A DNA stretch of 15,000 bases from Monoplex corrugatus (taxonomy: Eukaryota; Mollusca; Gastropoda; Littorinimorpha; Ranellidae), in the NCBI GenBank assembly GCA_030674185.1, contig CM060307.1, positions 34,487,798 to 34,502,797 of the forward strand. Direction: 5' to 3'. The notes beneath the pieces are model-generated. The model saw only the letters and a program-made list of their open reading frames with translations, was not told the origin of the DNA and did not search any database. This document shows positions 7,641 through 15,000 of the stretch, piece after piece. Within the stretch, counting starts at the first letter, position 1; each line of letters opens with the position of its first letter. The translations under genes were made by a program, and so were the position numbers.

Positions 7641-7644
7641 CACA

Positions 7645-7650
7645 CACTAT

Positions 7651-7704
<54 letters not shown>
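7645..7704. repeat. (TACA)n/(TA)n microsatellite
   Basis: The CA tract passes through TACA repeats into an uninterrupted (TA)n run at about 7663-7704. It is prone to cruciform extrusion and length change. Confidence 0.93.
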
Positions 7705-7708
<4 letters not shown>

Positions 7709-7721
7709 CGCATCCAGATAA

Positions 7722-7998
7722 TGTGAAACAATGTCTCTTTTCTCAAAACGGAAAGGGGGGGGGGGGGTTAAAAAGTAGAGGAGAGTGGACCTGAATGTCT
7801 CAGCGTGCCACAAGTAGTGGCCTCAGGCTTAAGGGCAAGTGTTAATCCCTGTAATACCGTTGGCTCGTTCTGTCATCTTTGGTGGACTCACCAGGCAGAC
7901 ATGGCCTTGCCTAAAGCTGTCACATCGCCCTGGTCTTCATTCTTCAATAGATTGTCATATTTCTCTGACTGCTGCTTTTGTTAAAGTGCTTTCTGTTT
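7722..7998. repeat. Dispersed block S1, copy 2 (holds the Penelope-like empty site)
   Basis: Positions 7767-7998 match 3470-3701 base for base with about five substitutions and no gap. A run of 13 G at 7755-7767 stands where copy 1 has GGGAGG, so that homopolymer has expanded. Positions 7988-7998 are the unoccupied GCTTTCTGTTT target. Confidence 0.93.
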
Positions 7999-8148
7999 GT
8001 TTGTGTGCTTGTTTGTTTGCTTTCCCTGCTTCTTTTTCTTATTTTTTCAGTGCTTTCTGTTGTTTGTTTGTTTGTTTGTTTTGCTACTTTGCTTGTTTTC
8101 CTTTCCATGGTTCTTTTGCTTCAATTATTTTTACTTACTTATCATCAT
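7999..8148. repeat. TGTTTG-rich module leader, copy 2
   Basis: It has the same order of GTTTGTTTG clusters, CTTTCCCTGCTTC and TTTTGCTTCA as 6191-6328. It leads into the trinucleotide tract at TTATCATCATC. Confidence 0.8.
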
Positions 8149-8296
8149 CTTCCTCCTCCTCCTCCTCCTCCTCCTGCTCCTTCTCATCAACACCACCCCC
8201 ACCATTATCATCGTCCTTCACCATCTTCAACAGCAACAGCAACAGCAGCAACAGGAAGAGCAGCTGCTGCAGCAACATTTTTTCCTTCTCTTTTTA

Positions 8297-8337
<41 letters not shown>

Positions 8338-8425
8338 AGATCATTATCATGATCATGATCATCATCATCATCATCATCGTCGTCGTCGTCTTCGTCAGTG
8401 TCAGCGTCAGCGTTATCATTGGCTT
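8149..8425. repeat. Compound trinucleotide tract, copy 2
   Basis: CTC runs at 8150-8175, CAG/CAA mix at 8230-8272, (TCA)n at 8299-8337, TCA/GATCAT at 8338-8378, (CGT)n at 8378-8391 and GTCAGC at 8399-8412. The series corresponds to 6429-6741 with different copy numbers. Confidence 0.9.
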
Positions 8426-8432
8426 CTTCTTT

Positions 8433-8682
8433 TTCCTACTTGAGCTTGAAATTCTGTTAGATGAACTAAAGCTTGAAATGCATTGAAGAGACAGAGAAAC
8501 TGTCACATTAGTAAAAACAGAATGTAAATGAATTATTTGCAGACGTTTTGAGAAAATGTTGTTCATATACACCTTGCTCATGAAGTATTGATCCTGTGCA
8601 CTTTTCCTGGCCCGTGTGTCACTGACCTTGTTACTTTCCCTTCCAAGCTTATTGATTCACGACTCCTCAATAGCCTAAAGAC
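8433..8682. repeat. Dispersed block S2, copy B, uninterrupted
   Basis: This is the cleanest single copy of S2. It starts with GAGCTTGAAATTCTGTTAGA, then AACTGTCACATTAGTAAAAAC near 8499, GAGAAAATG near 8550, CTGACCTTGTTACTTTCCC near 8623 and TTCACGACTCCTCAA near 8655, and ends at (CA)n. It supplies the empty reference for the SINE insertion and for the 31-bp array. No coding frame of note. Confidence 0.85.
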
Positions 8683-8880
<198 letters not shown>

Positions 8881-8920
8881 AACATCATTTCGTTTTCTTC
8901 GTTTTTTAAAATTACTTTTT

Positions 8921-8964
8921 CATCATTATCGTTGTCGTCATCACCATCACCATCATCGTCGTCG

Positions 8965-9018
<54 letters not shown>

Positions 9019-9365
9019 GCAGGAATAGCAACAGTAATAGCAGCAGCAGTAGCAGCAGTAAAAGCAATAGTAGCAACAGTAACAACAGCAGTAGCAGCAG
9101 TAACAGCAACAGTAGGAGCAGTAGCAGCAGGAGTAACAGCAGTAACAGCAACAGCAGGAGCAGTAGCAGCAGCAGTAACACCAGCAGTAGCAGCAGTGTC
9201 TTCTTTTACTTTACCTATCATCATCATCATAATCATCATCATCATCATAATCATCATCATCATCATCATCGTCGTCGTCGTCGTCGTCGTTGTCGTTGTC
9301 GTCGTTGTCGTCGTCGTCAGTAGCAGCAGCAGCAGCAGCAGCACAACATCATCATTATTATTATC
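8921..9365. repeat. Compound trinucleotide tract, copy 3, with long degenerate (AGC/AGT/AAC)n
   Basis: Blocks of TCA and GTC (8935-8995), pure CAG (8996-9022), then about 180 bp of purine-purine-pyrimidine codon-like triplets mixing AGC, AGT, AAC and AGG (9023-9200), then TCA (9217-9270), GTC (9270-9319), CAG (9320-9342) and ATT. Open frames through it encode low-complexity Ala/Val/Thr or Leu and are not genes. Confidence 0.9.
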
Positions 9366-9382
9366 TTCATTTTATTTTTTTT

Positions 9383-9442
9383 AGAGCTTGAAGTGGCCGA
9401 AGATGAACTAAAAATTGACATGCTTGGAGAACAACAGCAGAC
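9383..9442. repeat. Dispersed block S2, copy C (left end)
   Basis: GAGCTTGAAGTGGCCGAAGA, GATGAACTAAA and ACATGCTTGGAG correspond to the start of S2 at 6750 and 8440. The block then runs directly into the 31-bp array. Confidence 0.8.
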
Positions 9443-10279
9443 TGTCACAACAGTGAAAACGTTATGTACACCCTGTCACAACAGTCAAAACGTTATGTAC
9501 ACCTTTGTCACAACAGTCAAAACGTTATGTACACCTTGTCACAACAGTCAAAACGTTATGTACACCCTGTCACAACAGTCAAAACGTTATGTACACCCTG
9601 TCACAACAGTGAAAACGTTATGTGCACCCTGTCACAACAGTGAAAACGTTATGTACACCCTGTCACAACAGTGAAAACGTTATGTACACCCCGTCACAAC
9701 AGTGAAAACGTTATGTACACCCGTCACAACAGTCAAAACGTTATGTGACACCTTGTCACAACAGTGAAAACGTCATGTACACCCTGTCACAACAGTCAAA
9801 ACGTTATGTACACCCTGTCACAACAGTGAAAACGTTATGTACACCTTGTCACAACAGTGAAAACGTTATGTACACCCGTCACAACAGTGAAAACGTTATG
9901 TACACCCTGTCACAACAGTGAAAACGTTATGTACACCTTGTCACAACAGTCAAAACGTTATGTACACCTTGTCACAACAGTCAAAACGTTATGTACACCC
10001 TGTCACAACAGTGAAAACGTTATGTACACCCTGTCACAACAGTGAAAACGTTATGTACACCCTGTCACAAACGTCAAAACGTTTGTACACCTTGTCACAA
10101 CATTTCAAACGTTATGTACACCCTGTGACACAGTCAAAACGTTATGTACACCCCGTCACAACAGAGAAAACGTTATGTGCACCCTGTCACAACAGTCAAA
10201 ACGTTATGTACACCTTGTCACAACAGTGAAAACGTTATGTACAACCCTGTCACAACAATGAAAACGTTATGTGCACCCT
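9443..10279. repeat. 31-bp minisatellite, about 27 units
   Basis: The unit reads TGTCACAACAGT(G/C)AAAACG followed by TTATGTACACCC. Most units are 31 bp, with single-base indels at the CCC/CTT step and a few degraded units near 10068-10140. Two main variants differ by GTGAAAA versus GTCAAAA and are interspersed. The unit contains short palindromes AACGTT and TGTACA, and the G form contains a small TCAC/GTGA hairpin. A 31-bp period leaves the plus-strand frames open for long stretches, giving a spurious 31-residue protein repeat. Confidence 0.96.
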
Positions 10280-10512
10280 GTCAGAAGTTCCTAACAATTT
10301 GCTGTTTATATTCCTTTCACAGGAAGCGTTCCTTTTAAGGCACTTTTTCCTGGTCTGCATAACTTTGACTTTGATACTTGGCCTTCCAATCGTAGTCATT
10401 CACGACTCCTTAACAGTTCACACCTTTGTCACACATTTGGAAAAGATCCATACAGACATAGCTGCGAAAATCCTGCTAACACATTTTCATACTAGATCAA
10501 CAGACAGATAGA
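10280..10512. repeat. Dispersed block S2, copy C (right end)
   Basis: After the array, CAGAAGTTCCTAACAATTTG, TCCTGGTCTGCATAACTTTG, CTTCCAATCG and TTCACGACTCCTTAACAG match the distal half of S2 at 6855-6940 and 8540-8665. GCTAACACATTTTCATACTAG and AGATAGATAGACATA then lead into (CA)n, as at 3050-3083. Confidence 0.78.
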
Positions 10513-10669
10513 TAGACATACACACACACGCACAACACATACATACACGCATACATATTCACACTATGGTACAATCATACACACACAGACACACACACGC
10601 ATATGCACAGACACACATATGCATACACATACACGCATATACACCATTCAGCATACATGCACACACCGA

Positions 10670-10758
<89 letters not shown>

Positions 10759-10890
10759 AACATGCAGACATACGCATACGGACAAACACACACATTCGTG
10801 GGGTTTGCATGCACCACACACAGACACACACACAGACACACACATCCACACATATACACAAAACACAGACACACACACCACACACAAAAC
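10513..10890. repeat. (CA)n microsatellite with TACA/GACA variants
   Basis: A pure core at about 10677-10753 is flanked by longer imperfect CA with ATGC, CATA and GACA. It separates S2 copy C from S1 copy 3. Confidence 0.94.
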
Positions 10891-11160
10891 AAAAAGGGGA
10901 GGGTTAAAACTAGGGAAGAGTCGACCTGAATGTTTAAACGTGCCACAAGCAGTAGCCTCAGGCTTAAGGTAAAGGGTTAATTCCCGTCATACCGTGGGCT
11001 CATTCTGTCATCTTTTTCGGATCCAGCAGGTAGGCATCGCCTTGTCTGCAGCTTCATCATCGCCTTGACTTCATTTTGAATAGACAGTCATACATATGTG
11101 CCCTGGCCTTCATTCTTAAACAGATAGTCATAAACGTGTGTATATGTGCAAGTTCTTTAA
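10891..11160. repeat. Dispersed block S1, copy 3 (diverged)
   Basis: GGGTTAAAACTAGGGAAGAG, CGACCTGAATGTTTAAACGT, GCCACAAGCAGTAGCCTCAG and CTCATTCTGTCATC match the other S1 copies at roughly 80% by eye. The distal end is itself doubled: CCTTGACTTCATT..GAATAGACAGTCATA at about 11063-11091 and CCTGGCCTTCATTC..AACAGATAGTCATA at about 11102-11131. Confidence 0.85.
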
Positions 11161-11324
11161 CAGTACAGACATAACAAATCCAAAACAAGTGTGACTGCCG
11201 CGTTGAAGCAAACAGGAACCAGAAAAAAAAAAACACGAAAAAAAAATCAGAACGCGTATTTGATACAACCAGACAAGACACAATCTCTTTTTGTTTTGTT
11301 TTACGTGTTTTACTTTGTTTTCTT
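11161..11324. other. Short low-repeat linker
   Basis: I see A-runs near 11223-11247 and nothing that looks like a gene or RNA. Confidence 0.5.
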
Positions 11325-11540
11325 TGGAGAAGCAGAAGCAGAACAAGAAGAACAAGAAGAACAAGAGGCAGAAGCAGAAAAGAAGAAGAAGTAGAACAAG
11401 AACAAGAAGATCAAGAAGCAGAAGAAGAAGAAGTAGAACAAGAACAAGAAGATCAAGAAGAGCAAGAAGAAGAAGAAGGTGAAGAAAAAAAGAAGAAGAA
11501 GAAGAAAAAGAACAACAACAAGAAAGAGAAGAAAAAAGAC
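11325..11540. repeat. Purine-rich (GAA)/(CAAGAA)n tract with internal duplication
   Basis: The tract mixes GAAGCA, CAAGAA and AAGAAG triplets. A segment of about 45 bp containing GTAGAACAAGAACAAGAAG is present twice, near 11391 and 11436. The frames encode Arg/Ser/Lys-rich low complexity and are not coding. Confidence 0.9.
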
Positions 11541-11884
11541 ATACGCAGCTTAACTACCCCCATAACATACTCAAATGTTGACAAGCCACTGCAAGCAACT
11601 TCTTCTCTTTTCTGGAAGACCAGGTAGCATCAAGCAAAAGGCCGACTCTGCCACCCCTTGGGTACAGGACCGACACGATGGCAGCCTACATGCCAAGGCG
11701 AAAAAATGACAGTCGGAGACACCTATACAAAAGAAAATATATTCAGGGTACATACCTGGGTATGGTTGTCACGCGCCGTAACTGACTGGCACTGGCGACA
11801 CTATTTAAGTGGGGTGGTTACAGTCATTTGGTTTTGACAGCTTACATCCGAGGAGTGGGGGTGGAGGGTGGGGGTGGGAGCGGG
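11541..11884. other. Unassigned low-repeat segment
   Basis: About 340 bp of normal-complexity DNA lies between two simple-sequence tracts. CTATTTAAG near 11801 resembles a TATA-like motif, but no ORF or other promoter element goes with it. A short minus-strand frame at 11753-11571 shows no recognisable features. Confidence 0.5.
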
Positions 11885-11923
11885 GTGTTTGTGTGTGTGT
11901 GTGTGTGGAGAGAGAGAGAGAGA

Positions 11924-11984
<61 letters not shown>

Positions 11985-12098
11985 TGTGTGTGTGTATGTG
12001 TGTGTGTGTAGAGAAACAAAACTGTGTCAAGAAAGATCTCTCACTTCGCATGTATGTATGTATGTGAATATGTGCGTGCGAGCGTGCGTGCCCTGAGT

Positions 12099-12150
<52 letters not shown>

Positions 12151-12362
12151 CGGGGCGCGAGAGAGAAAGAAGAACGAGAGAGAGAGAGGGAGCCAGACAG
12201 ACAGACAGACAGACAGACAGAATGGGAGTGAAAGATGCATAAAGAGACAAAGAAAGAGAGACAGAGAGAGAGGAAAGAAAGAAAAAAAAGAGAGAGAGAG
12301 ACAGAGAGAGAGATAAAGAGAAAAAGAGAGACAGAGAGAGAGAAAGAAAAGAAGAAAGAGAA

Positions 12363-12413
<51 letters not shown>

Positions 12414-12487
12414 CAGATAGAGAGAAACAGACAGAAAAACAAACAGACAGACGGACAGACAGCATAGAGCGAGAGAGAGAGGCAGAC

Positions 12488-12520
<33 letters not shown>

Positions 12521-12531
12521 AAACAAAAAAT

Positions 12532-12560
<29 letters not shown>
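11885..12560. repeat. Compound (GT)n/(GA)n/(CAGA)n purine-rich tract
   Basis: (GT) at 11887-11905, (GA) at 11908-11924, (GT) at 11925-11945 and (GA) at 11946-11981 alternate. A short break at 12009-12100 holds TATG repeats near 12050-12064. Then (GA)n 12103-12150, (CAGA)n 12194-12221, mixed GA/AAAG, (CAGA)n near 12432-12462 and 12481-12520, and (GA)n 12534-12561. The strand is almost all purine from 12103 on. Open frames are low complexity. Confidence 0.93.
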
Positions 12561-12562
<2 letters not shown>

Positions 12563-12568
12563 TCCGAT

Positions 12569-12632
12569 AAAAACAAAATAAAACAAAAGAAACAACAAAC
12601 AAAACAAAACAAAACAAAACAAAACAAAACAA
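12569..12632. repeat. (AAAAC)n microsatellite
   Basis: Imperfect AAAATAAAAC passes into a pure run of AAAAC/AACAA at 12598-12632, the same unit as at 41-92. Confidence 0.92.
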
Positions 12633-12639
12633 AAGGGCA

Positions 12640-12975
12640 GACAGAGAACGGAAGTAGAAAAGCCAGCCTTTTGTTAGTGACAATACCCTGAAAGAGTCCA
12701 TGTAACCGACACTAAACCGCCAAGCCTCTTTTTTCCTTGGTAGAATGAGGTAGGGTTTTCTTCTTCAGCGTTGTTGGAGTAATGTTTCAAACAAAAGCAT
12801 ATGCACATTGTTGCAGTGGTTAAGCCCACCCTGAGCAGGTAACAGATGACTATGCTGCTGTGCAGTCTGCTGACGCTGCCGCCCTTCGGTGGTAGAGAAT
12901 GTAATTCAAAAGAGATACATAAGGTGCCCAAGACTTTCTTCAAAATGTACGGATGAACGGACTCGTAATGCAAGA
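12640..12975. other. Unassigned low-repeat segment
   Basis: Normal-complexity DNA. GCAGTGGTTAAGCCCACC near 12815 loosely recalls the front of a tRNA-derived SINE but no B box follows. A small stem is possible around CTGCTGTGCAGTCTGCTGAC near 12856. I see no gene. Confidence 0.5.
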
Positions 12976-13000
12976 AAAAAGAAGACACAAAAATAGAGAG

Positions 13001-13160
13001 AAGACCAAAAACAAAAAACAAAAACAAAAACCACACACACACCAAAAACAAACAAACAAACAAAACAAAAATTAAACAAAACAAAACAAAAAACAAACAA
13101 AAAAGAAAAAAACAAACAAACAGAAAAACAGAGAAATAAACAAACGAACAGAAAACCCTC
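13001..13160. repeat. A-rich (AAAC)n/(AAAAC)n tract
   Basis: Loose repeats of AAAC, AAAAC and AAACAAAC with a CACACACACC interruption near 13032. It grades into the (AACC)n array. Confidence 0.85.
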
Positions 13161-13167
13161 ACATCTC

Positions 13168-13331
13168 CAACCAACCAACCAACCAACCAACCAACCAACC
13201 AACCAACCAACCAACCAACACCAACCAACCAACCAACCAACCAACCAACCAACCAACCAACCAACCAACAACCAACCAACAACCAACCAACCAACCAACC
13301 AACCAACAACCAACCAACCAACCAACCAAAC
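13168..13331. repeat. (AACC)n tetranucleotide array
   Basis: About 40 units of CCAA/AACC, interrupted in a regular way by three-base steps (CAACACC near 13217, CAACAACC near 13267, 13279 and 13305). The minus strand is (GGTT)n, so every unit gives a GG pair. Confidence 0.95.
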
Positions 13332-13675
13332 AAACAACCAAACAACCAAACAAAACAAACAACAAAACAAAAAAACAGAAAAAAACAAACAACAAAAGAA
13401 AAAGAAGACGAGGAAAAAGAAAAAAAAAAAAAGAAAAAAGACAGAACAGAAAGATAGAAAGAAAGAAACCAAAAACAAATAAACAAACAAAAATTCCAAA
13501 CTGGTCAAGGCATTCTCACAATCACCAATCAAACAAACAACAACAGAAAAAAAAAGAAAGAAGGAAAGAGAGAAAGAAATAAAGAAGAAAAAGAAGAAAA
13601 AAGAAACAAATAAAGAAAAAGAAAGAAAGAAAGAAACAAAAAACAAAAAACAAAAGGAAACACATAAACAAACAA
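13332..13675. repeat. A-rich low-complexity tract with a repeated short segment
   Basis: AAAC, AAAG and GAAA runs dominate. A normal-complexity island CAAACTGGTCAAGGCATTCT near 13496 reappears as CAAGCTGATCAAGACATTCT near 13681, each after an ACAAACAAA run and before CACAA. The A-rich tract plus this tag is thus duplicated at about 185 bp spacing. Confidence 0.75.
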
Positions 13676-13759
13676 AACCCCAAGCTGATCAAGACATTCT
13701 CACAAACTCCTTTTAATTAATACTTAATGGCATAAAATCCATATTTTTCTACTTCTTAA

Positions 13760-14130
13760 GGTCACTGTGATTTTCAAGAAAGTTCGGTTGAAATAAAATT
13801 CTACGTGCAACGAAAACATTGTTAGATTGTCACAATAATGAAAAAAAAAAAATTATTTGACGATCATTAAAAAAATATTTTCACACCATTTCTCTGAAAG
13901 TGCTGATTCTAGACAATTCGAAATTTGGCGGGTTTTTTTTTTTTCTGTAGTTTGACCTTGACCTTGAAGACTTACTTTGCATACAAAAGTTTTCGCAACT
14001 TCTTGAACAGTCCACAGCGTTGAACCAAGTCTGTCAAAGATTTATTCATAAACAGTCAAGAAAACCTTGCTCGCATATATTGTTTTGTCACAAACAGACC
14101 AGATTGATGGACACAGATACACACAGACAC
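13760..14130. repeat. Diverged copy of dispersed block S2 (copy E)
   Basis: GATTGTCACAATAATGAAAA near 13827, TCTCTGAAAGTGCTGATT near 13892, TTTGACCTTGACCTTGAAG near 13952, CTTGAACAGTCCAC near 14001 and GGACACAGATACACACAGAC near 14109 appear in S2 order. CTGAAAGTGCTGATT is closest to copy D near 2110. The copy ends at a short CA-like tract rather than a long one. Confidence 0.5.
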
Positions 14131-14654
14131 CACGCTCTCTCCGGTCGATATTGAAACGATCTCCACCACCCCCACCTCCATCATTTTTCTTTTCTATTCC
14201 CCTGAGACAGTAGATACCAACTGAAAACGTGGGTGGTCTGAGTGGTTTTGGTAATACAATGTCTGTTGAAAATAAAGGTGATTTAATTATGTATGTGTGA
14301 ACGTCTGCACAGCGAAGTTATCTTAAAATCTAGTTTTCCTACTTACTTTCCATCTCCAGTCTTAATTGAAAGTAATATAACCTGCATTGCAAAGGAAAAA
14401 CTCTAAATCCTTATCCTCCTGGCGTTCCCATGTGAAATCTCTTCACCATTTCATCCAACATGAAAATGATAATCTTGCAATAAATAGCATTTGAACACGA
14501 TATGGCCTCTCCTTTTCAGTGGAGTGGCAAACAACTTCAAACTTGATCCGCGTCAGTGTCAGTATATTTGCTTTCGATACTTTCAGATCGTTATCTGAAG
14601 ACTATGAATAGCGTGTGAATTGCGATGCATGGCGTGTGAATTGCAATGCCGATT
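14131..14654. other. Unassigned AT-rich segment with a 21-bp duplication
   Basis: No gene, RNA or mobile element is recognised. ATAGCGTGTGAATTGCGATG at 14608 is repeated with two changes as ATGGCGTGTGAATTGCAATG at 14629, a perfect 21-bp spacing. Confidence 0.55.
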
Positions 14655-14880
14655 TTTTCTTTCTTTCGTCTCTCTCTGTGTCTCTCTCTGTTTCTCTGTC
14701 TGTCTGTCTGTCTGTCTTACTGTCTGTCTGATTGTCTGTCTGTCTGTCTGTCTATCTCTCCCTCTCTGTATATATATATGTATATATCTGTATCACTCTC
14801 CCTTTCTCTCTGTCTCTGTCTGTTTCTGTCTGTCTGTCTCTTTCCCTCTCTCTCTCTCTTCTGTCTCTATCTTTTCAATC
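14655..14880. repeat. (TCTG)n/(TC)n pyrimidine-rich tract
   Basis: TCTC and TCTG tetramers, with pure (CTGT)n near 14696-14716 and 14733-14750, and a short (TA)n at 14769-14787. The frames are low complexity. Confidence 0.9.
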
Positions 14881-14909
14881 TATTTTAAAAGCATTTTATT
14901 TTACTTAAA

Positions 14910-14910
14910 G

Positions 14911-14986
<76 letters not shown>

Positions 14987-15000
14987 GTGTGTGTGTGTGA
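14910..15000. repeat. (GT)n microsatellite running off the window
   Basis: Nearly pure (GT)n from 14911, with one TTG break near 14985. It continues past the right edge. Confidence 0.95.

Noticed and set aside
9393..10338. Open frames with repeats such as a 31-residue period
   Set aside because: Artefact of the 31-bp satellite. Three overlapping frames give the same protein repeat.
11795..11815. TATA-like promoter at CTATTTAAG
   Set aside because: No downstream gene, no other promoter element, and such a motif is common by chance.
12027..12701. Minus-strand Leu/Ser/Phe-rich open frames resembling membrane proteins
   Set aside because: They are translations of (GA)n, (CAGA)n and AAAAC tracts. 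Several overlapping frames are equally open.
12805..12900. Second tRNA-derived SINE head near GCAGTGGTTAAGCC
   Set aside because: No B box within 60 bases and no flanking duplication.
12674..13646. Minus-strand frame with [10 protein letters not shown] repeats resembling a membrane protein
   Set aside because: The repeat is a direct translation of the (AACC)n microsatellite and the rest is A-rich low complexity.

Overview
The window looks like intergenic DNA from a metazoan nuclear genome. I see no host gene that I can support with confidence. The organism call is inference: long (CA)n, (GA)n and trinucleotide microsatellites, minisatellites, a tRNA-derived SINE and a Penelope-like retroelement with a GIY-YIG endonuclease all point to an animal. 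The style fits a marine invertebrate such as a mollusc, but no diagnostic host gene fixes the taxon.

Layout. 1-282: (CA)n, (AAAAC)n and (GT)n tracts. 283-1340: a 38-bp minisatellite of 28 units. 1345-2390: low-repeat DNA with a 66-bp tandem duplication inside a small cysteine-rich ORF. 2393-3416: a pyrimidine-rich (CTTT)n tract, then (CA)n. 3434-3701: first copy of a dispersed block, here called S1. 3702-6179: a 5'-truncated Penelope-like element on the minus strand, flanked by an 11-bp target-site duplication. 6180-6957: TGTTTG-rich DNA, trinucleotide runs and a second dispersed block, here called S2. 6958-7461: a tRNA-derived SINE on the minus strand, flanked by a 16-bp duplication. 7462-8880: the same series again (CA/TA tracts, S1, TGTTTG, trinucleotides, S2, CA) without the insertions. 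8881-11160: a third round, in which part of S2 has expanded into a 31-bp satellite of about 27 units. 11161-15000: purine-rich, (CAGA)n, (AAAC)n and (AACC)n tracts, a diverged S2-like segment, and (CT)n and (GT)n tracts to the edge.

How it fits together. Most of the window is a degenerate series of composite modules: TGTTTG-rich leader, trinucleotide microsatellites, S2, (CA)n, S1. Two retroelements later inserted into one module. Neighbouring modules keep the corresponding empty sites, so both insertions can be read to the base inside this one window. The only convincing protein is the Penelope-like reverse transcriptase/endonuclease. Its frame runs open to the exact 5' insertion boundary, which shows that the start of the gene was lost on integration. 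Most long open frames elsewhere come from microsatellites or minisatellites that lack stop codons in several frames.
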